From: Telluria mixta | GTDB lineage: Bacteria > Pseudomonadota > Gammaproteobacteria > Burkholderiales > Burkholderiaceae_D | DNA: 64,000 nucleotides | Assembly: GCF_029223865.1 (NCBI RefSeq) | Contig: NZ_CP119520.1 | Coordinates: forward strand, 2,418,001-2,482,000 | Reading direction: 5' to 3' | Part shown: in pieces, positions 37,472 to 48,607 of the stretch | Numbering within the stretch: position 1 is the first letter of the stretch | How the letters are laid out: every line of letters begins with the position of its first letter | Notes under the pieces: generated by a model | What the model saw: the letters and a program-made list of their open reading frames with translations, nothing else | Told to the model about the DNA's origin: nothing | The model's database searches: none | Position numbers and translations under genes: made by a program

Positions 37472-38713
37472 ATGAATGCTAAGCTCGACTCGGGTGTCGC
37501 CACGCGGCCTGTCACACGCCAGACTTTCGACGAGGTGCTCGTCCCGACCTACGCACCCGCCGCGATGGTGCCCGTGCGTGCTTCGGGCCTGGACGTCTGG
37601 GACCAGGACGGCAAGCATTACCTCGACTTCACCTCCGGCATCGCCGTCTCGAGCCTGGGTCATTGCAACCCGGTCGTCGTCGAGGCGCTGACCCGCCAGG
37701 CCAACACGCTCTGGCACGTCGGCAACGGCTATACCAACGAGCCGGTCCTGCGCCTGGCGTCGGCCCTGATCGAGGCCACGTTCGCCGAGCGCTGCTTCTT
37801 CGCCAACTCGGGCGCGGAAGCCAACGAAGCCGCACTGAAGCTGGCGCGCAAGTACGCCCACGGCAAGTTCGGCCCGCACAAGTCGCGCATCGTGTCGTGC
37901 TATTCCTCGTTCCACGGCCGCACGCTGTTCACCGTGTCGGTCGGCGGCCAGTCGAAGTACACCGAAGGCTTCGAGCCGCTGCCGCCGGAAATCAACCACA
38001 TCAACTACAACGACATCGAGTCCGCACGCGCCGCCATCGGCGATGACGTGGCCGCCGTGATCGTCGAGCCGATCCAGGGCGAAGGTGGCGTGATCCCGGG
38101 CGACATCGAATTCCTCAAAACGCTGCGCGAGCTGTGCGACAAGACCGGCGCGCTGCTCGTGTTCGACGAAGTGCAGTCGGGCGTGGGCCGTACGGGCACC
38201 TTCTACGACTACATGAACGTCGGCGTGACCCCGGACGTGCTGACCACGGCCAAGGCCCTGGGCAACGGCTACCCGATCGGCGCGATGCTGACCACGACCG
38301 AGATCGGCCAATACCTGGCCGTCGGCAGCCACGGCACCACGTACGGCGGCAACCCGCTGGCGACGTCGGTGGCCCTGGCCGTGATCGAGCAGATCAACCA
38401 GCCGGCTTTCCTGGCGCGCGTGCGCGAGGCGAGCGGCAAGATCGTCGCGAACCTGGAAAAGCTGGCCGCCGACTACCCGCAGCTGTTCACCAAGCCGCGC
38501 GGCAAGGGCCTGCTGCTCGGCCTGCCGATGGCCGACGGCTACAAGGGCAAGTCGAAGGACTACACCAAGGTCGCGGAAAAGCTCGGCCTGATGCTGCTGA
38601 TCGCCGGCCCGGACGTCGTCCGCCTGGCCCCGGCGCTGGTCGTGTCCGACGAGCAGATCGCGGAAGCCGACCGCATCATGCGCCAGGCCGCCGACGCGTT
38701 CCTCGCCGGCTAA
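37472..38713 (+). CDS. astC: Succinylornithine/acetylornithine transaminase
   Basis: The 413-aa PLP enzyme transfers the amino group of N2-succinylornithine to 2-oxoglutarate, the third step of the arginine succinyltransferase pathway. The class III aminotransferase motifs are FANSGAEANEAALKLARKY, LLVFDEVQSGVGRTG and the PLP lysine in TTAKALGNGYPIGAM. The ATG follows GAGGAAAA; a TTG six codons earlier is less likely. The sequence alone does not exclude biosynthetic ArgD, but position decides for astC. Confidence 0.92.
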   Translation: MNAKLDSGVATRPVTRQTFDEVLVPTYAPAAMVPVRASGLDVWDQDGKHYLDFTSGIAVSSLGHCNPVVVEALTRQANTLWHVGNGYTNEPVLRLASALIEATFAERCFFANSGAEANEAALKLARKYAHGKFGPHKSRIVSCYSSFHGRTLFTVSVGGQSKYTEGFEPLPPEINHINYNDIESARAAIGDDVAAVIVEPIQGEGGVIPGDIEFLKTLRELCDKTGALLVFDEVQSGVGRTGTFYDYMNVGVTPDVLTTAKALGNGYPIGAMLTTTEIGQYLAVGSHGTTYGGNPLATSVALAVIEQINQPAFLARVREASGKIVANLEKLAADYPQLFTKPRGKGLLLGLPMADGYKGKSKDYTKVAEKLGLMLLIAGPDVVRLAPALVVSDEQIAEADRIMRQAADAFLAG

Positions 38714-38791
38714 GCCGTATTACCCGGCCGGAAGGGGGGCCACCCCAGCCCGGCCGGCTCCGTTCGTTCGATGCCTTAGTCGGGAGAATCC

Positions 38792-39832
38792 ATGTACGTA
38801 GTTCGTCCGGTAGAACCAGCGGATGTCGGCGCCCTCGAGACGCTGCTTGCCGCGTCCACGCCGGGAGTGCACACCCTGCCGCGCACGCGCGAGAAAATCG
38901 CCGCGTTCGTGGAGCGATCGGTGGCGTCGTTCGCCGCCCACGTCGACATCCCCAGCGAAGAGTCCTACCTGTTCGTGCTCGAAGACGTCGACAGCCGCGA
39001 GCTGGTCGGCACCGCCGCGATCCACGCGTCGGCCGGTTCGAACGGCACCTATTTCGCGTTCCGCAACGATGTGATCCAGCAGGTCTCGCGCGACCTGAAC
39101 ATCAGTCACAGCGTGCACGCGCTGACCCTGTGCTCGGAGCTGACCGCGTATTCGCAGCTGTCCGGCTTTTATATTCGCGACCGCGACACGGCCCGGCGCG
39201 AAGCGGCGCTGCTGTCGCGCGCGCGCCTGCTGTATGCCGTGCTGGCGCCGCACCGCTTCGGCGACCGTTTCTTCGTGCCGCTGGCCGGCGTTACCGACGA
39301 AGGCGGCCAGTCGCCGTTCTGGGACGCACTGGGCCGCAAGTTCTTCAAGATGGATTTCCTCGATGCGGAGCGCACGATCGGCGGCGCCCGTAACCGCACG
39401 CTGATCGTCGAGCTGATGCCGCACTACCCGGTGTACGTGCCGCTGCTGCCCGGTCCCGCGCAGGCCGTGATGGGCCAGATCCACCCGAGCGGCGAACTCG
39501 CGTTCGACCTGCTGACGGAAGAGGGCTTCGAGGCCGACGAATACATCGACATCTTCGACGGCGGCCCGATCCTGCAGGCGCACAAGCACGCGCTGCGGTC
39601 GTTCTCCGGCTCGATGGTGAAGAAGGTCGCGAACGCCGAACTGCAGCCGCCCACGCGCGGTGGCAAGGCCGCGATGGTGAATTACGCGGTGGCCAGCAGC
39701 GAGCGCAAATTCCGCGCGATCGTGCTGCCGTGCGACCCGGCCGAGAGTTCCGAGTCCATCTGCCTGCCGCCCGCGGCACGCGACGCGCTCGGTGCCGCGA
39801 CCGGCGACAGCGTCATCTGCGTACGCATCTGA
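38792..39832 (+). CDS. astA: Arginine N-succinyltransferase, first subunit (AruF-like)
   Basis: The 346-aa protein transfers succinate from succinyl-CoA to arginine, opening the pathway. It starts YVVRPVEPADVGALETL and carries the family blocks GSNGTYFAFRND, SELTAYSQLSGFYI and GGQSPFWDALGRKFFKMDF. The second subunit gene follows directly. As in Pseudomonas (aruF, aruG), the enzyme should be a heteromer. A GC-rich hairpin (CCGGCCGG arms near 38724 and 38750) lies between astC and this gene. Confidence 0.92.
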   Translation: MYVVRPVEPADVGALETLLAASTPGVHTLPRTREKIAAFVERSVASFAAHVDIPSEESYLFVLEDVDSRELVGTAAIHASAGSNGTYFAFRNDVIQQVSRDLNISHSVHALTLCSELTAYSQLSGFYIRDRDTARREAALLSRARLLYAVLAPHRFGDRFFVPLAGVTDEGGQSPFWDALGRKFFKMDFLDAERTIGGARNRTLIVELMPHYPVYVPLLPGPAQAVMGQIHPSGELAFDLLTEEGFEADEYIDIFDGGPILQAHKHALRSFSGSMVKKVANAELQPPTRGGKAAMVNYAVASSERKFRAIVLPCDPAESSESICLPPAARDALGAATGDSVICVRI

Positions 39833-39852
39833 TGCACAACCATGAGGAACCC

Positions 39853-40884
39853 ATGCTCGTAATCCGCGCAATCACCCTGAACGACATCGATCCGCTGATC
39901 GAGATGGCGCGCCAGGTCGGCAGCGGCATGACCACGCTGAAGCCGGACCGCGCCATGCTGGGCGAGCGCGTCGAGACCGCGGTGGCATCGTTCGCGCAGA
40001 CGATCCCGCCCGAAGAACGCGACTACATGTTCGTGATGGAAGACACGTCCAACGGCCGCCTGGCCGGCGTGTGCGCCATCAAGGCCGCTGTCGGCCTCAC
40101 GGAGCCGTTTTATAACTACCGCATCGGCACGCTGGTGCACTCCAGCCGCGAACTGGGCGTGTTCACGCGCATGGACACGCTGTACCTGTCGAACGACCTG
40201 ACCGGGTCGACGGAACTGTGCTCGCTGTTCCTGATGCCGGAATACCGCACGGGCTACAACGGCAAGTGGCTGTCGAAGAGCCGCTTCCTGTTCATGGCCC
40301 AGTTCCAGCACCTGTTCACGGAAAAGATCATCGCCGAGATGCGCGGCTACCAGGCGGAGGACGGCACGTCGCCGTTCTACGAAGGCCTCGGCCGCCACTT
40401 CTTCAAGATGGATTTCAACCACGTCGACGGCCTCACGGCGCTCGGCAAGAAGTCCTTCATCGCCGAACTGATGCCGCGCCAGCCGCTGTACGTGGCGTAC
40501 CTGCCGGAAGACGCGCAGGCCGTGATCGGCCAGGTGCACCGCTCCACGCTCCCCGCGAGGAAGCTGCTGGAACAGGAAGGCATGCACTACGAGGGCTACG
40601 TCGACATCTTCGACGCGGGCCCCGTGCTGCAGGGCCGCGTGGCCGAGCTGCGCGCCGTGCGCGACAGCGTGCTGGCCACGGCCGAGGAAGGCCAACCGGA
40701 AGGCGAGTGCGAAGTCACGCTCGTCTCCAACACGAAGCTCGACGATTTTCGCATGGTCCTTACCCAGGCCTGCGACGGCGGCCGCAAGGTCGCGCTATCC
40801 GTGCGCGAACTCCAGTTGCTGCATTGCCAGCCGGGCGACCCTATTCGCTCGCTGGCCCTCAACGTAAGGAAAAACAATGGCTAA
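39853..40884 (+). CDS. astA: Arginine N-succinyltransferase, second subunit (AruG-like)
   Basis: This 343-aa paralogue of the preceding gene has LVIRAITLNDIDPLIEMA, TELCSLFLMPEYRTGYNGKW and GTSPFYEGLGRHFFKMDFNH. The second of these matches single-chain AstA of enterobacteria better than the first subunit does, so this chain may carry more of the active site. GAGGAAC precedes the ATG. The stop overlaps astD by eight bases. Confidence 0.92.
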   Translation: MLVIRAITLNDIDPLIEMARQVGSGMTTLKPDRAMLGERVETAVASFAQTIPPEERDYMFVMEDTSNGRLAGVCAIKAAVGLTEPFYNYRIGTLVHSSRELGVFTRMDTLYLSNDLTGSTELCSLFLMPEYRTGYNGKWLSKSRFLFMAQFQHLFTEKIIAEMRGYQAEDGTSPFYEGLGRHFFKMDFNHVDGLTALGKKSFIAELMPRQPLYVAYLPEDAQAVIGQVHRSTLPARKLLEQEGMHYEGYVDIFDAGPVLQGRVAELRAVRDSVLATAEEGQPEGECEVTLVSNTKLDDFRMVLTQACDGGRKVALSVRELQLLHCQPGDPIRSLALNVRKNNG

Positions 40885-42361
40885 AGAATTGAGCTCTAAC
40901 TGCGCTAACTACATCGGCGGCGAATGGCTGGCCGGTTCCGGTCCGCAGCTCGACACGATCGACCCGTCCACCGGCCGCCAGACCTGGACCAGCAACGAAT
41001 CCACGGCAGAGGATGTGGACCGCGCCGTGAAAGCCGCGCGCGCCGCGTTCGAAGACTGGGCGCTCACGCCGCTCGAACAACGCATCGCCATCTGCCAGCG
41101 CTTCCGCGACCTGCTCAAGGAGCACAACGAGGAACTGGCCGCGATCATCGCCGAGGAAGTGGGCAAGCCGTTGTGGGAAGCCCGCACGGAAGTGACGACG
41201 ATGGCCAACAAGGTCGACATCTCCGTGCAGTCGCATGCCGCGCGCACGGGCGAGACGGCCGCCAAGGTCGCCGACGGCAATGCCGTGCTGCGCCACCGTC
41301 CGCACGGCGTGTTCGGCGTGTTCGGCCCCTATAATTTCCCCGGCCACCTGCCGAACGGTCACATCGTGCCGGCGCTGATCGCGGGGAATACGCTCGTGTT
41401 CAAGCCGAGCGAATACGCGCCCCGCACCGCCGTGCGTACCGTGCAGCTGTGGGAACAGGCCGGCCTGCCACGCGGCGTGCTGAACCTCGTGAACGGCGGC
41501 CGCGCGACCGGCGTGGCACTGTCGCAGCATCCGGACGTGGACGGCATCCTGTTCACCGGCAGCAGCCAGACGGGCGTCGCGCTGCATAAACAGTTCGGCG
41601 GCCAGCCGGGCAAGATGCTGGCGCTGGAAATGGGCGGCAACAACCCGCTCGTCGTGTGGGACGTTCAAAACATCGACGCGGCCGTGCACCACGCCGTCAT
41701 GTCCGCGTTTATCTCGGCCGGCCAGCGTTGCACGTGCGCGCGCCGCCTGATCGTGCAGGACACGCCGCAAGGACAGGCGTTCATCGACCGTCTCGTGGAA
41801 GTCGCCGCCAAGCTGGCCGTCGGCCCGTCGAATGCGGAGCCGCAGCCGTTCATGGGGCCCGTCGTCTCGGCCGCCGTCGCGAAGCGCCTCGTGCAGGCGC
41901 AGGAAATGATGGAAGCGCAGGGCGGCAAGGTGCTGCTGCGCATGCGCCAGCTCGACCCGAACGCGGGCTTCGTCACCGCCGGCATCGTCGACGTCACCGA
42001 CGCGAAGGGCATCCCGGACGAAGAGTGGTTCGGACCGCTGCTGCAGATCGTGCGCGTGGCCGATTTCGACCGCGCCATCGACGCCGCCAACGCCACGGAG
42101 TACGGCCTCGCCGCCGCGCTGCTGTCGCCGTCGGAAGACCTGTGGAAGCGCTTCGCGATCAAGGCGCGCGCGGGTGTCGTCAACTGGAACCGTCCGACGA
42201 CGGGCGCCGCCAGCTCCGCGCCGTTCGGCGGCGTGGGCAAGTCCGGCAACCATCGTCCGAGCGCTTATTACGCGGCCGACTACTGCGCGTACCCGGTCGC
42301 TTCCATCGAAACCTCCGAACTGGACATGCCGGCCAAGCTGTCGCCCGGTCTCACCTTCTGA
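40877..42361 (+). CDS. astD: Succinylglutamate semialdehyde dehydrogenase
   Basis: The 494-aa NAD-dependent aldehyde dehydrogenase oxidises N-succinylglutamate semialdehyde to N-succinylglutamate. Typical elements are [19 protein letters not shown], the cofactor motif FTGSSQTG, the general-base Glu in [10 protein letters not shown] and the nucleophile Cys in [12 protein letters not shown]. Its start lies inside the end of the preceding gene and its stop is five bases before astB. Confidence 0.95.
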   Translation: MAKELSSNCANYIGGEWLAGSGPQLDTIDPSTGRQTWTSNESTAEDVDRAVKAARAAFEDWALTPLEQRIAICQRFRDLLKEHNEELAAIIAEEVGKPLWEARTEVTTMANKVDISVQSHAARTGETAAKVADGNAVLRHRPHGVFGVFGPYNFPGHLPNGHIVPALIAGNTLVFKPSEYAPRTAVRTVQLWEQAGLPRGVLNLVNGGRATGVALSQHPDVDGILFTGSSQTGVALHKQFGGQPGKMLALEMGGNNPLVVWDVQNIDAAVHHAVMSAFISAGQRCTCARRLIVQDTPQGQAFIDRLVEVAAKLAVGPSNAEPQPFMGPVVSAAVAKRLVQAQEMMEAQGGKVLLRMRQLDPNAGFVTAGIVDVTDAKGIPDEEWFGPLLQIVRVADFDRAIDAANATEYGLAAALLSPSEDLWKRFAIKARAGVVNWNRPTTGAASSAPFGGVGKSGNHRPSAYYAADYCAYPVASIETSELDMPAKLSPGLTF

Positions 42362-42366
42362 ACGAT

Positions 42367-43710
42367 ATGCGCAACGCACGCGAATTCAATTTCGACGGCC
42401 TCGTGGGCCCGTCGCACAACTACGCCGGCCTCTCGTTCGGCAACGTCGCCTCGTTCAACAACGTGCGCAGCGCGTCGAACCCGCGCCAGGCCGCGCTGCA
42501 GGGCCTCGCGAAGATGCGCGCCCTGGCCGCGCGCGGCTTTGCGCAAGGCCTGCTGCCGCCGCAGGCGCGTCCGAACTTCCGCCTGCTGCGCCGCCTCGGC
42601 TTTTCCGGCACGGATGCGGACGTGCTGGCGCAGGCCTACCGCGAATCGCCCGTGATCCTGGCCTGCGCCTACTCGGCATCGCCGATGTGGACGGCGAACG
42701 CCGCCACCGTCAGCCCGTCGGCCGACACGGCGGATGGCCGCGTGCACTTCACGGCCGCGAACCTGAACAATAAATTGCACCGCGCCGAAGAGCACGTGCA
42801 GGCGACGCGCACCCTGCGCGCCCTGTTCGCGAATCCGGATCGCTTCGTCGTGCACGATCCGCTGCCGTCGACGCCCGCATTCGGCGACGAAGGCGCCGCC
42901 AACCACACGCGCTTCGCCAGTGCCCACGGTGCGTCCGGCGTCGAGTTTTTTGTCTACGGACGCGTCGAGTTCGACCCGTCCGCACCGGCACCTGTGAAAT
43001 ACCCGGCCCGCCAGACGCTGGAAGCGTCGCAGGCCGTCGCCCGCCTGCACGGCCTGGACGCGGCACGCACGGTGTTCGCGTCGCAGAATCCGGCCGTGAT
43101 CGACCAGGGCGTGTTTCATAACGACGTGATCGCGGTCGGCAACGGCAACGTACTGTTCTACCACGAGCAGGCGTTCGCCGACGAAGCATCCACGCTGGAT
43201 CTGCTTCGCCGTGCGCTCGGCGTCACGGGCACCGATTTGCGCGCCGTGCGCGTCGACACGGGCGTCGTTCCCGTCGCCGACGCCGTCGCCAGTTACCTGT
43301 TCAACAGCCAGCTGCTGTCCAAGCCGGACGGCGGCATGGCGCTCGTCGTCCCGCACGAATGCCGCGAGACGGCGACCGTGGCGCGCTACCTGGAGCAGCT
43401 GGTGGCTTCCGGTGGCCCGATCGACGAGTTGATCGAATTCGACCTGCGCCAGAGCATGCGCAACGGCGGCGGCCCCGCGTGCCTGCGCCTGCGCGTGGTG
43501 CTCACGGACGAGGAAGCGGCCGCGATGCACCAGGGCGTGCTGATGACGGAAGACCTGTATGCACGCCTCGTGCCGTGGGTCGAGCGTCATTACCGCGACC
43601 GCGTGGAGCCGAAGGACCTGGCCGACCCGCAGCTGGCCATCGAGTGCGCGGCCGCGCTGGAAGACCTGGAACGCATCCTGGGCTTGCCCGGTCTTTACGA
43701 CCTTTCATGA
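42367..43710 (+). CDS. astB: N-succinylarginine dihydrolase
   Basis: The 447-aa enzyme removes two ammonia and CO2 from N-succinylarginine, giving N-succinylornithine. Family hallmarks are [19 protein letters not shown], the FVYGR block, [10 protein letters not shown] (His/Asn of the active site) and [12 protein letters not shown] with the catalytic Cys. The order astC-A-A-D-B leaves 136 bases before the glutamate dehydrogenase gene. Confidence 0.95.
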   Translation: MRNAREFNFDGLVGPSHNYAGLSFGNVASFNNVRSASNPRQAALQGLAKMRALAARGFAQGLLPPQARPNFRLLRRLGFSGTDADVLAQAYRESPVILACAYSASPMWTANAATVSPSADTADGRVHFTAANLNNKLHRAEEHVQATRTLRALFANPDRFVVHDPLPSTPAFGDEGAANHTRFASAHGASGVEFFVYGRVEFDPSAPAPVKYPARQTLEASQAVARLHGLDAARTVFASQNPAVIDQGVFHNDVIAVGNGNVLFYHEQAFADEASTLDLLRRALGVTGTDLRAVRVDTGVVPVADAVASYLFNSQLLSKPDGGMALVVPHECRETATVARYLEQLVASGGPIDELIEFDLRQSMRNGGGPACLRLRVVLTDEEAAAMHQGVLMTEDLYARLVPWVERHYRDRVEPKDLADPQLAIECAAALEDLERILGLPGLYDLS

Positions 43711-43846
43711 TTTAATAGCGAATCGTTTCCGGAGACAGGAAGCATAAGAGATCTGGACGGGACAACCCTGTCCGTACCAGCCGGGAACATGTGGCCACAA
43801 GCCGCGCCGAACCCGGCGCAACAACCAGCTTTTGGAGAAGCTAAAA

Positions 43847-46800
43847 ATGAACAAAGACATGCCTCACGATCTGCGCACACAAACCCTCGCGCTGGTCAAT
43901 GAGAACAAGCCGGCCGACGCCTCGGAACAAGTGGGCGCGCTGATCGGCGCCTGGATCGGCGCCCTGGACGAGGACGACCTCGCCGGCATCGATCCCCGCA
44001 ACCTCGCCGCCATCCTGTGGGATGCCTTCGCCCAGGTGGCGCAGCGCACGACGGACGGCTGCCAGATCGCGCAGATGCGTTATACGGACGGGCGCTGCGG
44101 CATGTCGACCGCCCTGCTGATCCTGAACGAGGACATGCCCTACCTCGTCGACTCGTTCGTGATGGCGCTGCGCCGCCAGCGCGTCGTCGCGTCGGGCGTG
44201 CTGAATACGGTGCTGCCCGTGCGCCGCGACGATGCCGGCCGCGTGGTCGCCGTCGGCGAGACCGGCGCGCCGCTGGAATCCTACGTCCTGTGCCTGCTGG
44301 CGGAAGACCTGCCGCAGGACGAACTCTCCGAACTCGTCGCGCGCATCCAGATGGTCGCGCGCGACGCCGCCATCGTGCACCGCGACGCCGTCGCCATGGC
44401 CGACCGCATGACTGCCGTCGCCGCCGCGGCCAGCGCGCAAGGCACCCCGGGCGGTCAGGAAGTCGCCGCCTTCCTCGACTGGGCCAAGAACGAAGGCTTC
44501 GAACCGTTCGGCTACGCCTATTACTTCGTGAAGCCGGGCGTGCGCGAGCTGGAACGCGACATCCCGAGCCGCATCGGCGTGCTGCAGGACACCACGCATC
44601 CCGTCTACGGCACCTGCCTGCAGAACATCCCGGGCGACTTCGAGATCCTGTCCAAGCGCGACGAGACGCTGTCGATCGTGAAGGCCGACGTGGCCGGCAC
44701 CCTGCACCGCGACCAGCCGCTGGACTTCATCGGCGTGCGCGACACCGACACGCAGGGCAATACCATCGGCGAGCACTGCTTCGTCGGCCTGTTCACCCGC
44801 GCCGCCACGTCGACGCCGCTGGCGCGCCTGCCGTTCGCGCGCGGCCGCGTGGCGAAAGTGCTGTCCATCGCCGGCGTGCGCCAGGAAGGCTTCCGCGCCG
44901 AGAAATTCCTCGAGATCCTGGAATCGCTGCCGCGTACGGAAGCGCTGGAAGCGGAGCCGGACTGGCTCGCCCAGGTGTGCAGCTCCGTCGTCTCGCTGTA
45001 CAAGCAGCCGCGCGCGAAAGTCTTCGCCCGCCGCGACGTGTACCAGCGCCACCTGAACGTCCTCGTCTACCTGCCGCGCGAGCGCTACAGCGCCGCCGTC
45101 GTCGCCGCGCTGGCGCAGGCGCTGAAGGACAGCTCGGGCGCCGTCGACGTGCGCACGCAGACCCTCGTCGCCGACGGTCCGCTGGCCCGCGTCTACCTGA
45201 TCGCCCAGGCCGCGCGCTATCCGCTCGACCTGGAAACCGACATCCAGAAACCGCTGCTGTCCGTGCTGGACGGCTGGCATGACCGCTACACGGCGCTGAC
45301 CGACACGGTGGAAGACGTCCCGACCCGCAACGCGCTGCGCAAGATCCTGCCCACGCTGCCCGTGAACTACGTGGCCGCGACGGCACCGGAAATCGCTTTC
45401 CGCGACGTGAACGCGATCATCGCGAACGGCGAGCAAGGCCACGTGTCCGTCCGCATCGAGACGGATGAAGCGGGCGTCACGTCGCTGCGCCTGTATTCCA
45501 CGAATACGATGCCGTCGCTGTCGCGCATCCTGCCGGCGCTGCAGAACGCCGGCGTCGCCATCGACCGTGAGCAGAGCTTCTGGATCGACACGGCCGACGG
45601 CACCCGCCGCTACATCACGAGTCTGATCGTCGACGCGGATTCCGCCGCCAAGCTGGCGAAACCCGGCGTCGCCGACGTGGCGGACGAGCTGTTCGCCGCA
45701 CTGTTCAACGACGAAGCGGAAGACGGCCGCCTGAACGGCCTCACGATCGAAGGCGGCCTGTCGATGCGCGAAGTGCAGCTCGTGCGCGCCTACATCAGCT
45801 ACTGGCGCCAGGCCGGCAGCAAGTTCTCGACCCGCTACATGGCCGAGACGCTGCGCCCGCGCGCGAGCCTCGTCAAGGAACTGGTGGAAGGTTTCGCGCT
45901 GCGCTTCGACCCGAAACGCAGCGCCGAAGAACGTGCCGAGGGCGACGCCAAGCTGGCCGCGCTGAAGGCCGGTCTCGCCAAGGTCAACCACGCCGACACC
46001 GAGGAAATCATGGCCGCACTGGTCGACCTCGTGATGGCGACGGTGCGCACCAACTATTATCAAAACGACGGCGAGAAGATCATCTTCAAGCTCGACACGA
46101 GCCACCTGGCGCTCGTGCCGGAACCGCGTCCGTTCCGCGAGATCTACGTGTTCTCGCGCCGCTTCGAAGGCGTGCACCTGCGCGGCGGCCCGGTCGCCCG
46201 CGGCGGCCTGCGCTGGTCGGACCGCATGGAAGACTACCGCACCGAAGTGCTGGGCCTTGTGAAGGCGCAGATGGTCAAGAACGCCGTCATCGTGCCGGCC
46301 GGTTCGAAGGGCGGTTTCGTCTGCAAGCAGATGCCGAAGGATGCGGCGCGTGACGTCGTGGCGGCCGAAGGCGAAGCCGTCTACCGCCTGTTCATCGCGA
46401 GCCTGCTGGAAGTGACGGACAACCGCGTGCGCGGCGAGATCGTGCCCCCTAACGACACCGTGCGCTACGACCAGGACGACCCGTACCTCGTGGTCGCCGC
46501 CGACAAGGGCACCGCGACGTTCTCCGACATCGCCAACAGCATCGCCGTCTCGCGCGGCTTCTGGCTGGGCGACGCGTTCGCATCGGGCGGTTCGAACGGC
46601 TACGATCACAAGAAGATGGGCATCACGGCGAAGGGCGCGTTCGAAGCCGTCAAGCGTCACTTCTACGAGATGGGCCATGACATGAGCACGACCCCGGTGA
46701 CGATGGTCGGCGTGGGCGACATGTCGGGCGACGTGTTCGGCAACGGCGTGCTGCTGTCGCGCCAGCTGAAAGTGCTGGCCGCGTTCGACCACCGCCACAT

Positions 46801-48604
46801 CTTCCTCGACCCGAATCCGGACGTCGTCGTGTCGTTCAACGAGCGCAAGCGCATGTTCGCGTTGCCTCGTAGTTCCTGGGAGGACTACGACAAGGACCTG
46901 ATCTCGGAAGGTGGCGGCGTGTTCCCGCGTACGGCCCGCCATATCGAGCTGTCGCCGCAGGTGCGCGACGCGCTGGCCATCGAAGAGACGTCGCTGACGC
47001 CTGAAGAACTGATGCACCGCATCCTGCTGGCGCCGGTCGACCTGTTCTACAACGGCGGCATCGGCACCTACATCAAGGCCTCCACGGAGACCCACGCGCA
47101 GGTGAAAGACCGCGCCAACGACAACATCCGCGTCAACGGCAACGAGCTGCGCGTAAAAGTCGTGGCGGAAGGCGGCAACCTGGGCGCCACGCAGGCCGGC
47201 CGTATCGAATTCGCGCTGGCCGGCGGCCGCATCTTCACGGATGCGATCGACAACTCGGCCGGCGTGGACTGCTCCGACCACGAAGTCAACGTCAAGATCT
47301 GGCTCGACACCGAAGTCAACGCGGGCCAGCTGGACGAGGGCGAACGCAACCGCCTGCTGACCGAGATGACGGGCGATATCGAGAAGCTGGTCCTGCGCGA
47401 CAACACGCTGCAGACGCACCTGCTGGTGCGCGAGGCACAGGCGCAAACGAACAGCGCGGTCGTCGACGGCTACGCTGCCCTGATCGCGAGCCTGGAGGTG
47501 GAAGGCGCCGTGTCGCGCGAGCTGGAACAGCTGCCGGGCGAGACGGAACTGCAGCGCCGCAAGGCGCTCGGCCTGGGCCTCACGACGCCGGAACTGGCCG
47601 TCGTCGTCGCCAACGTCAAGAACCGCTTCAAGCGCGTCCTCGCCGCGCTGCCACTGACGGAACAGCCGTGGGCCGAGACCATCCTGCGCCCGTATTTCCC
47701 GGCGCAGCTGGTCGCCACGCGCGATCCGCTGGCACACCCGCTGGCCAACGCGATCCTCGCGACCGTGCTGGCCAACGAATCGGTCAACCGCTGCGGTCCG
47801 CTGATGCTGCGCGACCTGGCGCTGGAACACCGCATCGACGACGCCGAAGTCGTCAAAGCGTGGGGCCAGGCCTGGGCCGCGCTGCACCTGGCGCCCGTGT
47901 TCGAGGCACTGGACCATGACGCGCTGGTCGTGCCGCGCGACGTGTCGCAGACCGTCGACGTCCGCACCCGCGTGATGCTGCGCACCGTGATCGAAGGCGT
48001 GCTGTCGCTGCCGGCGGAACAAGCCGGTGCCGGCGGCATGGAAGAGCTGTCGAACCTGTTCGCCCAGCCGGAACAACTGCGCCAGCTGATGCCGGCGAAA
48101 TCGGAAGCGGACAGCCACGCCGGCCTGTCGTCGTCGTTCGTGCAGGCGTGGAAGGCCGTCGATACGGTCGAATCGCTGGCCGCGTTCCTGTTCGCGGCCG
48201 TCTCCGTCCAGCGTCCGCAAGGCATGTCGCTGGCCGAGTTCCTGCGGGTCGGCATGCTCCTGCGCGAGCAGGCGGGCATCGACACCCTGGAGCGCGGCCT
48301 CAAGCTGCCGGCCACCAGCAAGTCGCAGGAACAGCTGCGCAACTACGCGCTGCAGGCCCTGCGCCGCACGCAGCAACGCCTGTTGACGGAAGTGCTGGCG
48401 GCAAGCCGCTCCACATCCGACATGCAGTCGGCCGTGCGCGAGCTGACCGCGGCGATGGGGCTGTCGGCCGGCTACGTCCAGCCGACGGACCTGGAGCAGG
48501 CGATGCTGGCCGTGTGGTCGCTGTCGGAAGGCTCGAGCCCGGACCGCATCGCATCGGGCACCGCGGCGTCCACCGTCGCCACCACCGTCGCGAACGTGGC
48601 GTAA
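43847..48604 (+). CDS. gdhB: NAD-specific glutamate dehydrogenase, large (L180-like) type
   Basis: The 1585-aa enzyme oxidatively deaminates glutamate to 2-oxoglutarate. The long N-terminal regulatory region (about 1-700, with ACT-like parts) precedes the catalytic core: GGPVARGGLRWSDRMEDYRTE, then VPAGSKGGFVCK with the catalytic Lys, and VGVGDMSGDVFGNGVLLS in the NAD domain. The ATG at 43847 follows GGAGAAG. In P. aeruginosa the homologue is ArgR-controlled but, as I recall, not beside the aru genes; here it lies inside the ast block. Confidence 0.95.
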   Translation: MNKDMPHDLRTQTLALVNENKPADASEQVGALIGAWIGALDEDDLAGIDPRNLAAILWDAFAQVAQRTTDGCQIAQMRYTDGRCGMSTALLILNEDMPYLVDSFVMALRRQRVVASGVLNTVLPVRRDDAGRVVAVGETGAPLESYVLCLLAEDLPQDELSELVARIQMVARDAAIVHRDAVAMADRMTAVAAAASAQGTPGGQEVAAFLDWAKNEGFEPFGYAYYFVKPGVRELERDIPSRIGVLQDTTHPVYGTCLQNIPGDFEILSKRDETLSIVKADVAGTLHRDQPLDFIGVRDTDTQGNTIGEHCFVGLFTRAATSTPLARLPFARGRVAKVLSIAGVRQEGFRAEKFLEILESLPRTEALEAEPDWLAQVCSSVVSLYKQPRAKVFARRDVYQRHLNVLVYLPRERYSAAVVAALAQALKDSSGAVDVRTQTLVADGPLARVYLIAQAARYPLDLETDIQKPLLSVLDGWHDRYTALTDTVEDVPTRNALRKILPTLPVNYVAATAPEIAFRDVNAIIANGEQGHVSVRIETDEAGVTSLRLYSTNTMPSLSRILPALQNAGVAIDREQSFWIDTADGTRRYITSLIVDADSAAKLAKPGVADVADELFAALFNDEAEDGRLNGLTIEGGLSMREVQLVRAYISYWRQAGSKFSTRYMAETLRPRASLVKELVEGFALRFDPKRSAEERAEGDAKLAALKAGLAKVNHADTEEIMAALVDLVMATVRTNYYQNDGEKIIFKLDTSHLALVPEPRPFREIYVFSRRFEGVHLRGGPVARGGLRWSDRMEDYRTEVLGLVKAQMVKNAVIVPAGSKGGFVCKQMPKDAARDVVAAEGEAVYRLFIASLLEVTDNRVRGEIVPPNDTVRYDQDDPYLVVAADKGTATFSDIANSIAVSRGFWLGDAFASGGSNGYDHKKMGITAKGAFEAVKRHFYEMGHDMSTTPVTMVGVGDMSGDVFGNGVLLSRQLKVLAAFDHRHIFLDPNPDVVVSFNERKRMFALPRSSWEDYDKDLISEGGGVFPRTARHIELSPQVRDALAIEETSLTPEELMHRILLAPVDLFYNGGIGTYIKASTETHAQVKDRANDNIRVNGNELRVKVVAEGGNLGATQAGRIEFALAGGRIFTDAIDNSAGVDCSDHEVNVKIWLDTEVNAGQLDEGERNRLLTEMTGDIEKLVLRDNTLQTHLLVREAQAQTNSAVVDGYAALIASLEVEGAVSRELEQLPGETELQRRKALGLGLTTPELAVVVANVKNRFKRVLAALPLTEQPWAETILRPYFPAQLVATRDPLAHPLANAILATVLANESVNRCGPLMLRDLALEHRIDDAEVVKAWGQAWAALHLAPVFEALDHDALVVPRDVSQTVDVRTRVMLRTVIEGVLSLPAEQAGAGGMEELSNLFAQPEQLRQLMPAKSEADSHAGLSSSFVQAWKAVDTVESLAAFLFAAVSVQRPQGMSLAEFLRVGMLLREQAGIDTLERGLKLPATSKSQEQLRNYALQALRRTQQRLLTEVLAASRSTSDMQSAVRELTAAMGLSAGYVQPTDLEQAMLAVWSLSEGSSPDRIASGTAASTVATTVANVA

Positions 48605-48607
48605 GCG

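Noticed and set aside
43841..48376. 1511-codon open frame on the minus strand opposite gdhB
   Set aside because: It is rich in His, Arg, Gln and Val, the composition of a GC-biased shadow, and lies wholly over a clearly conserved enzyme gene.
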